DNA of 64,000 nucleotides, taken from Prinia subflava (taxonomy: Eukaryota; Chordata; Aves; Passeriformes; Cisticolidae). Both the position numbers and the translations under genes were made by a program. Of the stretch, positions 9,621 to 20,169 are shown one piece after another. The notes under the pieces were generated by a model, which made no database searches, was not told the origin of the DNA, and worked only from the letters and a program-made list of their open reading frames with translations. Numbering within the stretch: position 1 is the first letter of the stretch; the number at the start of each line of letters is the position of its first letter. The stretch lies in assembly GCF_021018805.1 (NCBI RefSeq), contig NC_086283.1, positions 19,764,162-19,828,161 of the forward strand, read 5' to 3'.

Positions 9621-12425
9621 ATTATTATAGAAATTATGTGAGCTGTGGGTTGAAAGAAGTCATAGCTCTAACTAGAACATTATTTACCGGGTCACAAGTG
9701 TAAAAGTTAATGTACCAGAGCTTCTCTCTTTCCCTTTCTCTGGATGGATTGTAGCAGTAATGAACCTTAACTGATTTCTATTCATCTGGCTTTTAACTGC
9801 TGAGATTTGCAAAGACAATTAAAAATAAGACCTTTTTTGTTGTCATCTTTTCTCCTTTCACTTTAGTTAATAATTTGAATCACAGATTTCTGTTTAACCA
9901 GATATTCAGGACATGAACAATAATTTCAATAACCTCCACAGTGGCATCATGCTGAAGTGCAATTCAAAGAAAGGAAAAGAAAAATGCACTACAATGTGTC
10001 ATGGTGTGTTAAGAATTGCAGGATTCTGAACTGTTAGGAGTCCAGTGCTTATGAGTTTAGAAGGTCAGTGCAACTACCTAAATAAGAAAAATAATAAAAA
10101 ATATAAGTGCTTAAGTGGAGAAAGAAAATAAGAGAGGCTGAGACATTCCAAATTTTTTTTTGAACAGTCAGCCTTCCTATTTTTGAGCCAGTTCCTGGCC
10201 ACAAATATCTTTATTTTATGTGCACTTCATACGATAATTTAATGACAGATTTGCTTTTTTGATTGGTGTTCCTGTGACTGACTTTTAGTGTGATAATTAT
10301 TTTCAGATCTCTTACTTGGGTAGTTTCTCCATTCTCCATATGTGTTCACTACTTGTTCTCCTTTATCTGAGGATGATATTTACCTTTTAACAATTCTTCA
10401 CCAGTATACTGAAATGCACTTTCTTCTATAGACAGTAATGGAGTCAAATGAACAGTATTTAATCTGGAATTAATAAAATGATTAATGCCTGAGAGTGCTA
10501 AATAATTGAGAGATTCATGTGCTAGAACTACTTTTTTTTTCTTCATTTCCTGATGCATTTAGACTTTCTCCAAGCACCTCAGTCATTCATTCTGAAGATC
10601 CACATAATGTGAATTATCTGGAATAATGGAGGTAATTTCAATGCTGTCCTGGCAATCAGCTGTGTCAGTCCTCTGTTTATACTTCCTCTTCCAAGTCTTC
10701 TGTTGATAATATGCCTGGGTTTCTTCTGATTTTTTTTCCCTAGATAGTCCACATTATTTATGTCACTTTCAAGTAGTGCTGTTTCAGAAATGCTGTAGCC
10801 TTGAACTATTGTGTTTCAACACTGCCTTTTTTATTTGAGGAAAGGAGTACTGGTGGGCAATACAGAGTCCAATTCCCCGCCAAATGGAACATCCATATTC
10901 CCTTCTCCTGCTCTCTTCTCCAACAAAGGTTCAACTTTTAAAGAATATTTACAGGAGACAAATGTTTGAACAAAACACAGATGTTAATAGCTAATTACCA
11001 AATGGCATGTTCAACTATCCTGAGAAAAGGTGTTATCATGGGCATTTCACCAATTTGCAAAATTGTGTCACAATGACAAAAATAAGGTAAGGCAGAGGCT
11101 GATGAATTTGTCTCATCAAATATGACAAGCAGAATGCAATATTATTTGGTGCTTTTATGCCACTCACCAATTACAGCAACTTACTGGGGACTTAAGGAAA
11201 GGTTTGGTCTGTACATCGATGAAACAAACACCAAGATTTTTAAGAAGAATAGATGGGGATGGGTCAGTCAGCATCAGTGGATTCACTCAAAGTCTGTGGA
11301 TCATTATCTGTACAAACAACTCATCCCTGTAAAGTAACTTCAGTCTGTGCTTAAAACCTCAGCAGATGTCAGTGCTTGTTTCTAGAATGTTAAGTCTGGT
11401 CTCACCAGAGCAGCAGATTTTGAACTGCTAGGAGGCAAAAACACTCACAGATGTGAGCAGCCCTGTCAATAGGAAATAATATTTTTCCTATATAAGCACC
11501 ATGTTGCATTTCAAAGAAATATGGATTTTATGCTCTCCCTGTAGCAGGAGGGGTCGAAAAATAGACAACACTGGAACAAGTTCTGGAGGCAAACTGCCAC
11601 GTGTGGAAGCACAGTTACTTTCCCTCTGTGATCAAACAGACTGCTGAGGAAACAAGGAATTAGGAAAGGTGGCTTTCATTGAGTTCTCACATCACAGATT
11701 TGACCTGTAAAATGTTCCTACCCTTCATCCTCTGTTTTTGGTCACTGTTTAACGGTGTTCATGGCTGGGCAGAACTGCTGAATATGTATTTATTTTCAAT
11801 ACACTTGCAGCCTTGGAGCAGGTCTATTTCACAGGGATACTTGGTCTGCCAGTGAGAGAACATTCAGTGATATTAACCTTGAGTGCCTGGGAGCAGATGC
11901 CACAGGGACAGCTCCTGCAAGTGTTTGTAAATGCATCCAGAATCATGGCCCTCTGTTAAGGGAAAATATCATTCATTCACACTATCAAAAATAACAGAAA
12001 TATGTCATAATTGGGTGAATAGACAGCAAAAACCCTCAACAATAATTTATCAGGGTAATCCCAACAGCATATTTTTAAAAGAAATACTCCTCAACATTCA
12101 TTTTGTGTTTGATAATCTTTTCTATTTACAACACTTATTATCCGTGTAACTTTACACATTGGCGTATGATTTTGTGTTGTAAAGAGAGTGCAAAGTAACA
12201 ATTAAATTGGCACTGCAAATGATGTCTGTTTAGTCCATCTTGTTCCTTTCTTACTCGATATTGTCTGCATGGTTTAAAAACCTGGAAAAAATATCTTTTC
12301 ATTCATTATTTTTGCCATTGGATCTTGATTTGTGGTTGGAGTTAAGCACTGCAGATATGGAGGAGACCTGGGCCCTGCAATTAGCAGTTTTCCTCAGTGA
12401 CAAAGGCAGCGTTCCTGCTAAATGA
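9620..12425. other. Non-coding sequence, no gene seen
   Basis: I see nothing here that I can assign. There is no repeat family, and no exon with convincing borders. Open frames of up to about 70 codons are at chance level. Confidence 0.5.
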
Positions 12426-12429
12426 TTTG

Positions 12430-12720
12430 TTATGTTTATAATTACTGGATTATATCTGAAATCAAGTATTCAACTTTGCATATTTCCAATTTGTTCGAAT
12501 TATAGTCACATCATTATGTTCAAATCAGAGCACCCAAAATGCAGTTTTGCTCCAGGATAATTAACCAATGACTTTGAAATATGCAAGCAGGGAGTCTCAT
12601 TTAGGTAGACAGCTCAAGAAGCAAGGGGAGCTACTGATGCATTCCATTGCATTCTTATCTTCTGAAAACAAAGCTTCAATTTGCTTTGTTCTTGATTGCA
12701 TTATTCCATGACAGATTTTG
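12430..12720. promoter_or_regulatory. Candidate conserved non-coding element
   Basis: Non-repetitive, AT-rich sequence with many potential homeodomain and POU/forkhead-type words (ATAATTACTGG, TAATTAACCAAT, ATATGCAAG) and no simple repeats. The pattern resembles developmental enhancers found in bird gene deserts. There is no direct proof from one genome. Confidence 0.22.
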
Positions 12721-13506
12721 TGATCTATAGTTATCTTACATTGCTGCAACACTGAAACCCTTCACCCTTTAACATGTGCTCCTGAACTAATTGCTTTGAA
12801 GTTCCCCATAGAATTACTCCAGTGAAAAATAGAGCTAGCAAGACAAGTTCAGTGATATGAATAGTAAGAATAATGAGCTGTGTGTACCACGATTCTTGCA
12901 GTATTGCAGGCAAATTATTACATGTTGGAGTATTTCTCTACAGAAGGGGCCACGTTGTATCTTATTTTTTTCCTTATAAATTGAATTTGTGCACAAAGAT
13001 AGGGTAGAATGTGGTTTTCAATTAATTTCCAAGTGATATCATAGCAACCATGTAGCAGTCATGGTAAAAGTGCTGGAGTTAAAATAGCACTTTTCCACTT
13101 TTATTTTCTGGTCCATCCATCGTTTCTGTCTTTATTTAAACCTAGATCATCAAGCCAAACTACACCACAGCATGTTAGCAAATGTAAAAAATTAAAATAA
13201 TAGGAACAAAGATGTAATCCTCATCCTGGCATCCTCCACTGCTGCCTTAATCGCTCATCCTTCCATATAGCTACTCCATTTGATAAAACCAAAATAATTT
13301 CCCTGTGCATTTAGAGATAAATGGCACCTGGCCTGGCCTTCAGCTGCCACATATGCTGGCCACTATAGATATTAATGCCCTAATGATAGAACAAAACTTG
13401 TGAAAATAAAAAAATGACCAGACAGCTACTTAACTTTGAAATGACTGCATCATTTTCTCTCTTTTCTGACAATGTGGGGATTTATGTTCTCATTGTTTGT
13501 GAGAGA

Positions 13507-13553
13507 AAAACAACGACAACAACGATAACACAACAACAAAAATAACCACAAAA
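13507..13553 (+). repeat. CAA/AAC-rich simple repeat
   Basis: Degenerate run of CAA, CGACAA and ACAAC units with no G/T-rich interruption. It is an impure trinucleotide microsatellite. Confidence 0.6.
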
Positions 13554-14439
13554 TACAAGTTAGGAAATTATCAGGTTCCACCCACAGCGCTCAGGCTGTT
13601 TCTTTAGCCTGATGGTGCACACACTTTTTGGGTTGTTTTCCTTTCCTCTCCACTCCCTGGGTTACTTTTCCTGCATCCCTGCTCCTGTGTAACTTCCCAG
13701 CAATATCCCCAAAGCTGTGCTCTGGAAGGCTGACTCTGCTCCCCAGAAACAGCCACAGACCAAACCTTCAGCTGTTCCTGATTTAGGAAAACCAGTTTGC
13801 AATTTACCCTTGGGAGGTATCTTTACTGTTTTACATATGGATGAATTTTAGGAAGTGTTGAACGTAAGACCGCATGTTTGAATACTTGATAAGATAATGA
13901 GCTCCCTATGATAGCACAGGACTGTACAAAAGTGTAATTCATTGGAATTTATGATTTTGATTACTGAATTTGTACTGGAAATTTCCCCCATTCTGCTCCC
14001 TGTTTTTCCCTTTAATCCCTACTCAAGCTGGAATGGTCATTTTCCCATTGGAATTCTTTTTTATAAAACTGCTTTTTTTTCTGATCACCCTCTCCTATGT
14101 AAATGGAATGAAGCAAAAAAGAATCATGACCCTCACCGAAAAACTTGAACAAATTTTCCTATTCCTAAACTCTGATTTGGAGTATGCTCACATAAATCTA
14201 TAAAGGAAAGGTTATAATTTAATAAATGTATTCTAAATCATTGATAGATTAATTTAGAAACAGGGGTTGGCAAGGGAATGTTAAAAATCTATTAATGTCT
14301 ACCTGCTCTTTAAAGACTTAATATCTGTGCAAAGTTTTACAAGGTGATTGCTGGCACGATGTAAGTATTAAACCAGTTTATAGTGTGGAAATGGGTGCAG
14401 ATAATAGCACTAGGTGTGCACTGACCTTCTCCCCGAATT

Positions 14440-14760
14440 TTGGCATGCAGAATACAACTTAGCACATCAGGCTGTGCTCGAACACATTTGAAGGGTGCTG
14501 AGAATGTATTTCCTTTCTAATCCAGAGATCATTTTGTTTTATTTTGGTGTAAACGCAGTTGCACAAACAACGAGGAAAGTGTTCGATTAAAGCCAACAGA
14601 GAGCTCAGGCGCAGTCTTCATTAAAGAGGTACAAAGACCACACCATCTGCTCCAACAAGTCCCAGCTCTCCCTGGGTTTGTTTGCTCAGTAGTTCCTGCT
14701 GGCTGGAGCCACCTGTTCATTTAATTAGAAACACAGCCTTAAAACACTGCCTGCTACAAG
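14440..14760. promoter_or_regulatory. Candidate conserved non-coding element
   Basis: Unique sequence with retained CpGs (AAACGCAG, CAACGAGG, TTCGATTAAA, GGCGCAG) and TAAT/ATTA words, next to but distinct from the T-rich tract that follows. I found no open frame with splice borders and no repeat match. Retained CpGs in a CpG-poor desert suggest constraint or low methylation. Inference only. Confidence 0.28.
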
Positions 14761-14898
14761 CTCTGTGCCTCTCCAGAGGTGAGCTTCTCAGGCAAAGAAC
14801 CAACGTGCAAGGCAGGCAAAACTTTCTTTGTATCTTGTTTTGGAAACTCAGTGAATAAAAGGAGCTAATAAGGTGTAATGTTCAGAAAATACTTTTTG

Positions 14899-14905
<7 letters not shown>

Positions 14906-14929
<24 letters not shown>

Positions 14930-14956
14930 TTCTTTTTTTTTTTTTTTTTCTTTTTT
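14906..14956 (+). repeat. T-rich homopolymer tract
   Basis: About 50 bases of almost pure T with isolated C interruptions. No adjoining retrotransposon body was recognised, so it is not assigned as a poly(A) tail. Confidence 0.85.
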
Positions 14957-14999
14957 ATGTAGAAGATGTATTTTCTTTTTCCTCTTTCTCAGCAGTACT

Positions 15000-16020
15000 A
15001 GTTTGACTCAGTTAAGGACATTTTGCCTTTCACTAGCATGAAGAAGAGGCAGCTGCGATCTTGCAAAAACATTAAATGTAAAATAAGAGAAAGCACAGCT
15101 CTTATTTTTTTTGCTGTCTTCATAAATCAAGATAAAATGAAATCAAAAGTTGTGTTTGAAACCTGAATGTAATAAAATGGAAGTGAAAGTTCTTAAATCT
15201 GATCTAAAGAATTTGTTCTTACCAATTAAAAATGAGAAATGTTCAGGCAGAAAATAATGTGGTTTATTAGAACAATTAGTTTAGTACTATGCAAAGCAAA
15301 AAAAAAAAGTCTCCATGAACTTTGAACTTCACACACATTTAAGTCTTCCCAGAAAAGATAAAGTTCCACTTGGCTTTATTTTCCACTGGCTAACTACCTG
15401 AGTGCAAATGATCTCAATAATATATCCAGCTGTTTTACTGGGTAAAGATGACCCATTTTTCAAAATAAAAGTGAATTTAATAACACAAAAGAGAATATTG
15501 ACATGAAATATCAAGTACTGGAGCCTGTTTCAGTTGCAGCTGGGACATGTGGACACCGTGATGACTTTCCTTTGGTGACTTTCCTTGTTGCTTGTGACCT
15601 ATTTGTCTGAGATTGCTCTGGTTTTATATCTGTGTAATTGCAGGATTTGCTCTGCTGGATCTAGAAAATGGATTGGGATGGCTAGGACTGTGTATAGATA
15701 GATCTGTGTCCATCTCTGCTTTGTCTTACAGAACTTGTGGGTTTACCACTGTGGATTTATAGGGTAGACTTTTATCTCAAGCAAACACAAACATTTTCCT
15801 GTGCAGGCTTTCCCAGCTGAGTCTGTACAACTCAACAGCAAATTCTGAAAGGATAAGAACTCCAAAATGAGTGTTCTTCAGCTATATTTTGCATAACTGT
15901 AGGACTAGATCATTACCATATTAAGAAATAAAAGTTAATTTTTTGGTACTGTTAAAATAGGTTATTAAATGTTGGACCTGCAGGGTGTGTCTCTATGTAA
16001 CTTGCTTGCTTTTACACTGG
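15000..16020. other. Non-coding sequence, no gene seen
   Basis: AT-rich sequence with an A9 run near 15299-15308. I see no exon, RNA gene or repeat I can name. Confidence 0.5.
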
Positions 16021-16025
16021 CAATC

Positions 16026-16120
16026 TTAATGAATTCATTAATTACTTAATGGGACTTGAAGATAATAAACCTTCACTAAAATTTTAATATTAATTATGAC
16101 TATTATCATTATTATTAGTC
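16026..16120. promoter_or_regulatory. TAAT-rich cluster with a 16-bp perfect palindrome
   Basis: TTAATGAA and its exact complement TTCATTAA lie back to back at 16026-16041. More ATTA/TAAT cores follow (AATTACTTAATGGG, TTAATATTAATTATG). Such clusters are the usual binding substrate of paired-type and other homeodomain dimers. It may equally reflect AT-rich composition. Confidence 0.3.
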
Positions 16121-16529
16121 ATTTACTGCAGGAGGGAGTGGAGTATGGCTGCTGGTACAGAATATATTGAGGAATTCACAGAATCTCTTAATTTTGTCCT
16201 CTGTTTAACTCAGGGCGGTTTCTGGCTGTGATGAGAGAGAAAGCTGAATCACAGAAGTGAATTATTCCCTGTTGAAAACTCAACAGTGTATACAGTACTT
16301 CATGACCAGGCTATTTCTTGCTGCCTCTAATCTCTCCTGGTACTGTACTCTCATGATGTTGCAGTCTTGAATTATTTCTTGCTTTCTTTAATTACAGACC
16401 CCATTATATCCAGTTTCCTTTCCACTTGTGCTGTAGTTATTATTCTCTTTAACCCTGTAAACTCCCTTTGGGGTCTGTCTTCGTTTTGGCATTTCCAGGG
16501 CTGTACATTCTGATTTCACTGGTAAATCA

Positions 16530-16920
16530 GATGTCAGTGGCATTCAGTGAAACTGGTCTAGCAGGAGGAGGACACCAATTACCCTTTGAGTTTCTGAGCA
16601 GGGGGTTTATGTTTCTGTGAACCACACAGGTGAAATTCTGCTTTTTACTTTGCCCATGGTCCACATATGCATGGGAGCTGGCAATTCTGGCCATTTCTAT
16701 GGATGCAAATGAGGAAGGATGTGGCTTCTGTCTCTTCAGTAACCAAGGACATGGCCCAGCATCTCCATTCTCTGAATGCAAAATGGTTTATCCCATCAGT
16801 TGTGTCACATCTCTCTTTTGTGGCATCAAATCTGAGTGCAGAGATCAGAAAAAGAGTTTTGAGTATCCAGTTCTCTGCCACTCTGGGCTCAGGCTGTGTT
16901 CAGATGTGGACTAGGTTCTT
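16530..16920. other. Stop-poor stretch, no gene recognised
   Basis: Several reading frames on both strands stay open for 60-95 codons over the same 400 bases, because this stretch is poorer in TA-containing triplets than its surroundings. The conceptual products overlap in incompatible frames and none resembles a known family, so no gene is called. It could be the remains of an old exon or retroelement. Confidence 0.3.
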
Positions 16921-16955
16921 CTAGAGGGGTAATTTCCGAGGGAGCTTAGAATACG

Positions 16956-16991
16956 GAATCACAGAATCACAGAGTGGTTTGGGCTGGAAGG
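16956..16991 (-). mobile_element. CR1 LINE, 3' terminal part (split by LTR insertion)
   Basis: The plus strand reads GGAATCACAGAATCACAGAG followed by TGGTTTGGGCTGGAAGG. This is the complement of the avian CR1 3' end with its short tandem ATTCTGTG tail, so the element lies on the minus strand with its 3' end at the left. It is interrupted at 16991 by a solo LTR and resumes at 17513. CR1 elements spread by target-primed reverse transcription and are normally 5'-truncated, as here. Confidence 0.9.
16986..16991 (+). repeat. Target-site duplication (left), GGAAGG
   Basis: Six bases of CR1 sequence directly before the TGTCACGG tip of the inserted LTR. They are repeated exactly at 17507-17512. Confidence 0.9.
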
Positions 16992-17182
16992 TGTCACGGT
17001 GCTGTTTCGAGACCTCAGCGTCTCCACGCACGGCCAGCCCGGGCACCGCGACACGGGACGAGGATCAGTTCGTGCGCCGAGCGACGATCCTGATTCCTGC
17101 GGGCTCTTGTTATGAGAGATCTTTGGCAGCGGTCTTAAAGTGACAAAGCAGAGGCAGGGTGGGAGGCAGCGAGGTAGCAGCG

Positions 17183-17188
17183 TTTATT
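17183..17188 (-). terminator. LTR poly(A) signal AATAAA (minus strand)
   Basis: TTTATT on the plus strand. It lies downstream of the minus-strand TATA box within the 515-bp LTR, marking the probable R/U5 side. Confidence 0.65.
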
Positions 17189-17258
17189 GTGCAGCAAGTG
17201 CGATGTCACCTGCCTGCGCCTGCTCTCGCAACTGCCCCGAGGGCGGTTCTGCGGACAC

Positions 17259-17265
17259 TTTTATA
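17259..17265 (-). promoter_or_regulatory. LTR TATA box TATAAAA (minus strand)
   Basis: Complement of TTTTATA at 17259-17265. Its position 242 bases from the minus-strand 5' tip and about 75 bases before AATAAA fits an LTR core promoter. Confidence 0.65.
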
Positions 17266-17506
17266 CAGAGGGTGTCAGGGAGGGGTAAAGGTGAAACAGC
17301 CAATAGAGGGAGTGATAGGGACCATTAGACAGGTGCAATATTCAACTTTTGCCAACCAGGGGACAGGGAGAAATACAAAACTCGCGGGCTTCGTGAGTGA
17401 CAGAAAACTGACAGTTACGTCACTTGCCTCAGGGGTACACGTGGATGAGGAGGGAACAAAGGAACATATAACAAACTCAATAAACTAAATTTCACACACC
17501 GCCACA

Positions 17507-17512
17507 GGAAGG
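17507..17512 (+). repeat. Target-site duplication (right), GGAAGG
   Basis: Exact repeat of 16986-16991, abutting the CA end of the solo LTR. Confidence 0.9.
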
Positions 17513-17587
17513 GATCTCAAAGTCCATCTAGTTCCAAACCCCTGCCACTGTCCCAGGCTGATCCAAGCTCTGTCCAGTCTGGCCTTG
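17513..17587 (-). mobile_element. CR1 LINE, continuation after the LTR insertion
   Basis: The plus strand reads GATCTCAAAGTCCATCTAGT, then TCCAAACCCCTGCC, and ends near CTGTCCAGTCTGGCCTTG. This is the complement of the well-known CR1 segment just upstream of its 3' end (CAAGGCCAG..., GGCAGGGG..., TTGGAACTAGATG...). It joins exactly to the 16956-16991 part. The 5' truncation point is near 17587. Confidence 0.88.
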
Positions 17588-17719
17588 TATTTTGCGGGGA
17601 TATATATGTTTTTATTCTTTGCGTTTCTAAAAATTTGGGTTTTTAAAACTACATCAGGGTTTAAATTCAAAAAATAAAATAAATAACTGCTAATGGAAAC
17701 CCCACAGGCCAAGTTATAT

Positions 17720-18010
17720 TCAAATGTTCCATGATTTTCCCCAAAGCTGATTTAATTGGCTGTTTGACCACTGCTGTGGTTGGCAGACACTTTTAGTCAA
17801 ATTCATTATGCAAGAAAACAGCCAAGTGCCTCTTACATAGAAGTTGAAACATGTATTGAGAGTTTGTTGTTATTTCTCTTTAAGTACCATAAAATATGGA
17901 TGAATTCTAACAAAGAGGTAAATGTATCTGAATAAAATTGCTCCTGTGTATGTCAAGTTGATACAGCAGTTGCCATGGAAAACAAACATTGTACATAAAT
18001 ACTTAAATAA
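17720..18010. promoter_or_regulatory. Candidate conserved non-coding element
   Basis: Unique, non-repetitive AT-rich sequence following the CR1 remnant. It has a GTTTGACC-type nuclear-receptor-like word, several ATTA/TAAT cores and CATTGT/ACAAAG-like words. It lacks exon borders and long frames. The call rests on texture only. Confidence 0.22.
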
Positions 18011-18049
18011 ATAGTTGTATATTTAGAAGGGTAGCAAGCTGTTAACCAA

Positions 18050-20060
18050 GGTTTGGACACTGATAAACAAACCCTGCAGAGAATCCTGGTGCTTTCAACC
18101 ATCAATATATCTATTCAGTTAGTGAACTTACAATTCAATAAATTGTTCCAGCCTTTAATTGGAGGTTGGAGAAGCAGGCAAAGGAGCAAAAATAACAATA
18201 AGCGTCAGTGGTAGATTTAAGAGGAAAAAAACCACCCCACCCTCTTCTGAATCCATACAGCTTGCCCTTACAATATTATCTCAGTTTGCTCCTGAGACTA
18301 TGGGCAATAAAATGGAAAATAAAATTTAGGTTGAGTTGCAAATTAAACATTTTGATGATGAGCTAAATCAACTATTTCAACATAAATCATTATAGTTTTT
18401 TCAAGAAAACCAGACCCTGAATATTTTTGTTAAACCCAAAAGAAGATTAAGTGCATCTCTGTTTAGATTATGGGGGAGGGCAACTTTCCAGCTACAGACA
18501 GAAGGGGAGGTCAGAATGACTGAAAGGATTTGGGGCTAAAAATAAGCAAACAAAATGAATTGTTTGGATGTTATATCACAACATTTTAAAATAGTAGGTT
18601 TTGAAGTCATTCATAAACATCAGTGTTTTCATTCAGCATTTTGTTCCAAGGCCGGTCTGGGCCTGTAGCATTTTGAATTTAACTATACTTACCTTCTCAA
18701 TGGTTCCCTCTTCCCTTTAAGTCACATCTCCCCAGGCTTATCCTAAGGCAGTTAGGATATTTGCTTCTCTCATTTAGCTGTGGTACAATAGGAATAATTG
18801 TCCTTAACAGCTTGTTAAAATTACTTCCCAGTGCCCTTCCAGCAGCCCTGCTGGAGGACCAGCAGCCCCACACTCTTTTCTGCTAAGAATCTGCCAGTGG
18901 GTTTTGTGCAGGTGAGAATATGACTTGCATGTCCTCATGCTCCATTTGGGATTTACATGAATGGCAGGGCTGCATCCCATATGCTTCTAATGAATTAATT
19001 TCATAATTAATGATCATCCATCATCATCAGTGTGGTTGTGTTTTTTCATGGTTCTGTGTGGTCACTTACAGAATCCGTTCCTGAACCTTGCACTTTCTGT
19101 AAAAGACAATTTCTATAGCAAAAAGAGTAATTGTTAATCAGGTGCCCTGTTGAGGATTAATGTTTGTCTGATGATCTATTCTGCCTTGCCCACACTGGGC
19201 TTGGATCACTGTCCTTACAGACCAAAGAATCTGAAAAAGTTAAATGACTCCTTGTTTTCTGTCTTTGCATAGATCACAGCTCAGTTTCATCTGCCTGTTT
19301 CCTTTTTGTTTTGGTTTGGTTTTTAACACAGAATAGATAACCACCAATTTGAACCAGTTTATTTGACTTGCTCCGTCCATTTTTTTGTCCTTTTTAATTG
19401 TTCCCAATTCGGGACAAAATTAGATATGTCTTCTCAAACACGATTGAGGTCCCCTAGAATAGTTCAGAAGGAATTTTTGCCAGAAACTTGGTAACCATAA
19501 ATGCCACAAAAAAGCCACCTTCCATTCTGTCTTTGATGCATTTGATGAATGGCTCAGGGAAATAAATAAATAAATTGCTGCTAAATAACAATAAACTAAT
19601 TAATTGCTGTTTGTGTTTTCCTTCCAGGACATAAGAAACCCATTTGGAGCTGCCATTATTTGTTGGGTAAATACATTCAGAGAATAATAAATGTATAAGA
19701 TTATTCACTGTTCAGAGTAAATACATGATTAGTAGTTGTCAAAATGCACATTCTCCACAACAATAGGGCCCAACAGCTGCTTTGCTGCTCTGTGCCAAGG
19801 CTTGCTCAGGAACTCCTCTGTTCATGGCCCACTGAAGCAGGAGACAATCACTATTCCCTGGCTGCCGTTAAATTGTGCAGTCTCAGAGGATACCAGGTGT
19901 CACTGACATGGGGAGCACTGACAGTCCTCTGGCAGGAAAAATCCCTGAAAATCCAACAAATGCCCTGATTGTGAGCTGGGAGGGATGTTCCAGGCTGCAG
20001 GCAGGGAGGTGAAGGTGGAAACTGGGTTATTAATGTGAAAACTGCTTTGGATGAGCTGAC
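18050..20060. other. Non-coding sequence, no gene seen
   Basis: AT-rich and unassigned. A homeodomain-type cluster (AATTAATTTCATAATTAATG) sits at about 18993-19012. Open frames of 60-84 codons are at chance level and do not resemble proteins. Confidence 0.5.
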
Positions 20061-20068
20061 AGGGAGCC

Positions 20069-20166
20069 TTTTTTTTTTTTCTTTTTTTCTTTTTTTCTTT
20101 TTTCTTTTTTCTTTTTTCTTTTTCTTTTTTTTTCTTTTTTTCTTTTTTCTTTTTTTTTCTTTTTTA
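20069..20166 (+). repeat. Polypyrimidine (T/C) tract
   Basis: About 98 bases of uninterrupted pyrimidine, made of T runs separated by single C at intervals of six to eight bases. It is a homopurine-homopyrimidine tract with mirror-like symmetry, the kind that can form intramolecular triplex DNA. It may also be a decayed poly(T) microsatellite. Confidence 0.9.
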
Positions 20167-20169
20167 ACA

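Larger units (their letters stand above)
16992..17506 (-). mobile_element. Solo LTR (515 bp) inserted into a CR1 element
   Basis: On the plus strand the insert runs from TGTCACGGTG to CACCGCCACA, with TG...CA tips that form an imperfect inverted repeat. Its borders are exact because the host CR1 reads continuously across the site once the insert and one copy of GGAAGG are removed. Transcription signals show minus-strand orientation: TATAAAA at 17265-17259, then AATAAA at 17188-17183, about 75 bases apart as in a compact R region. The body is CpG- and GC-rich compared with the flanks, suggesting limited age. There is no internal coding sequence, so it is a solo LTR. A 6-bp duplication is characteristic of alpha/beta-type (ERVK-like) avian retroviruses; assignment to a named family needs a repeat library. 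Confidence 0.9.
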
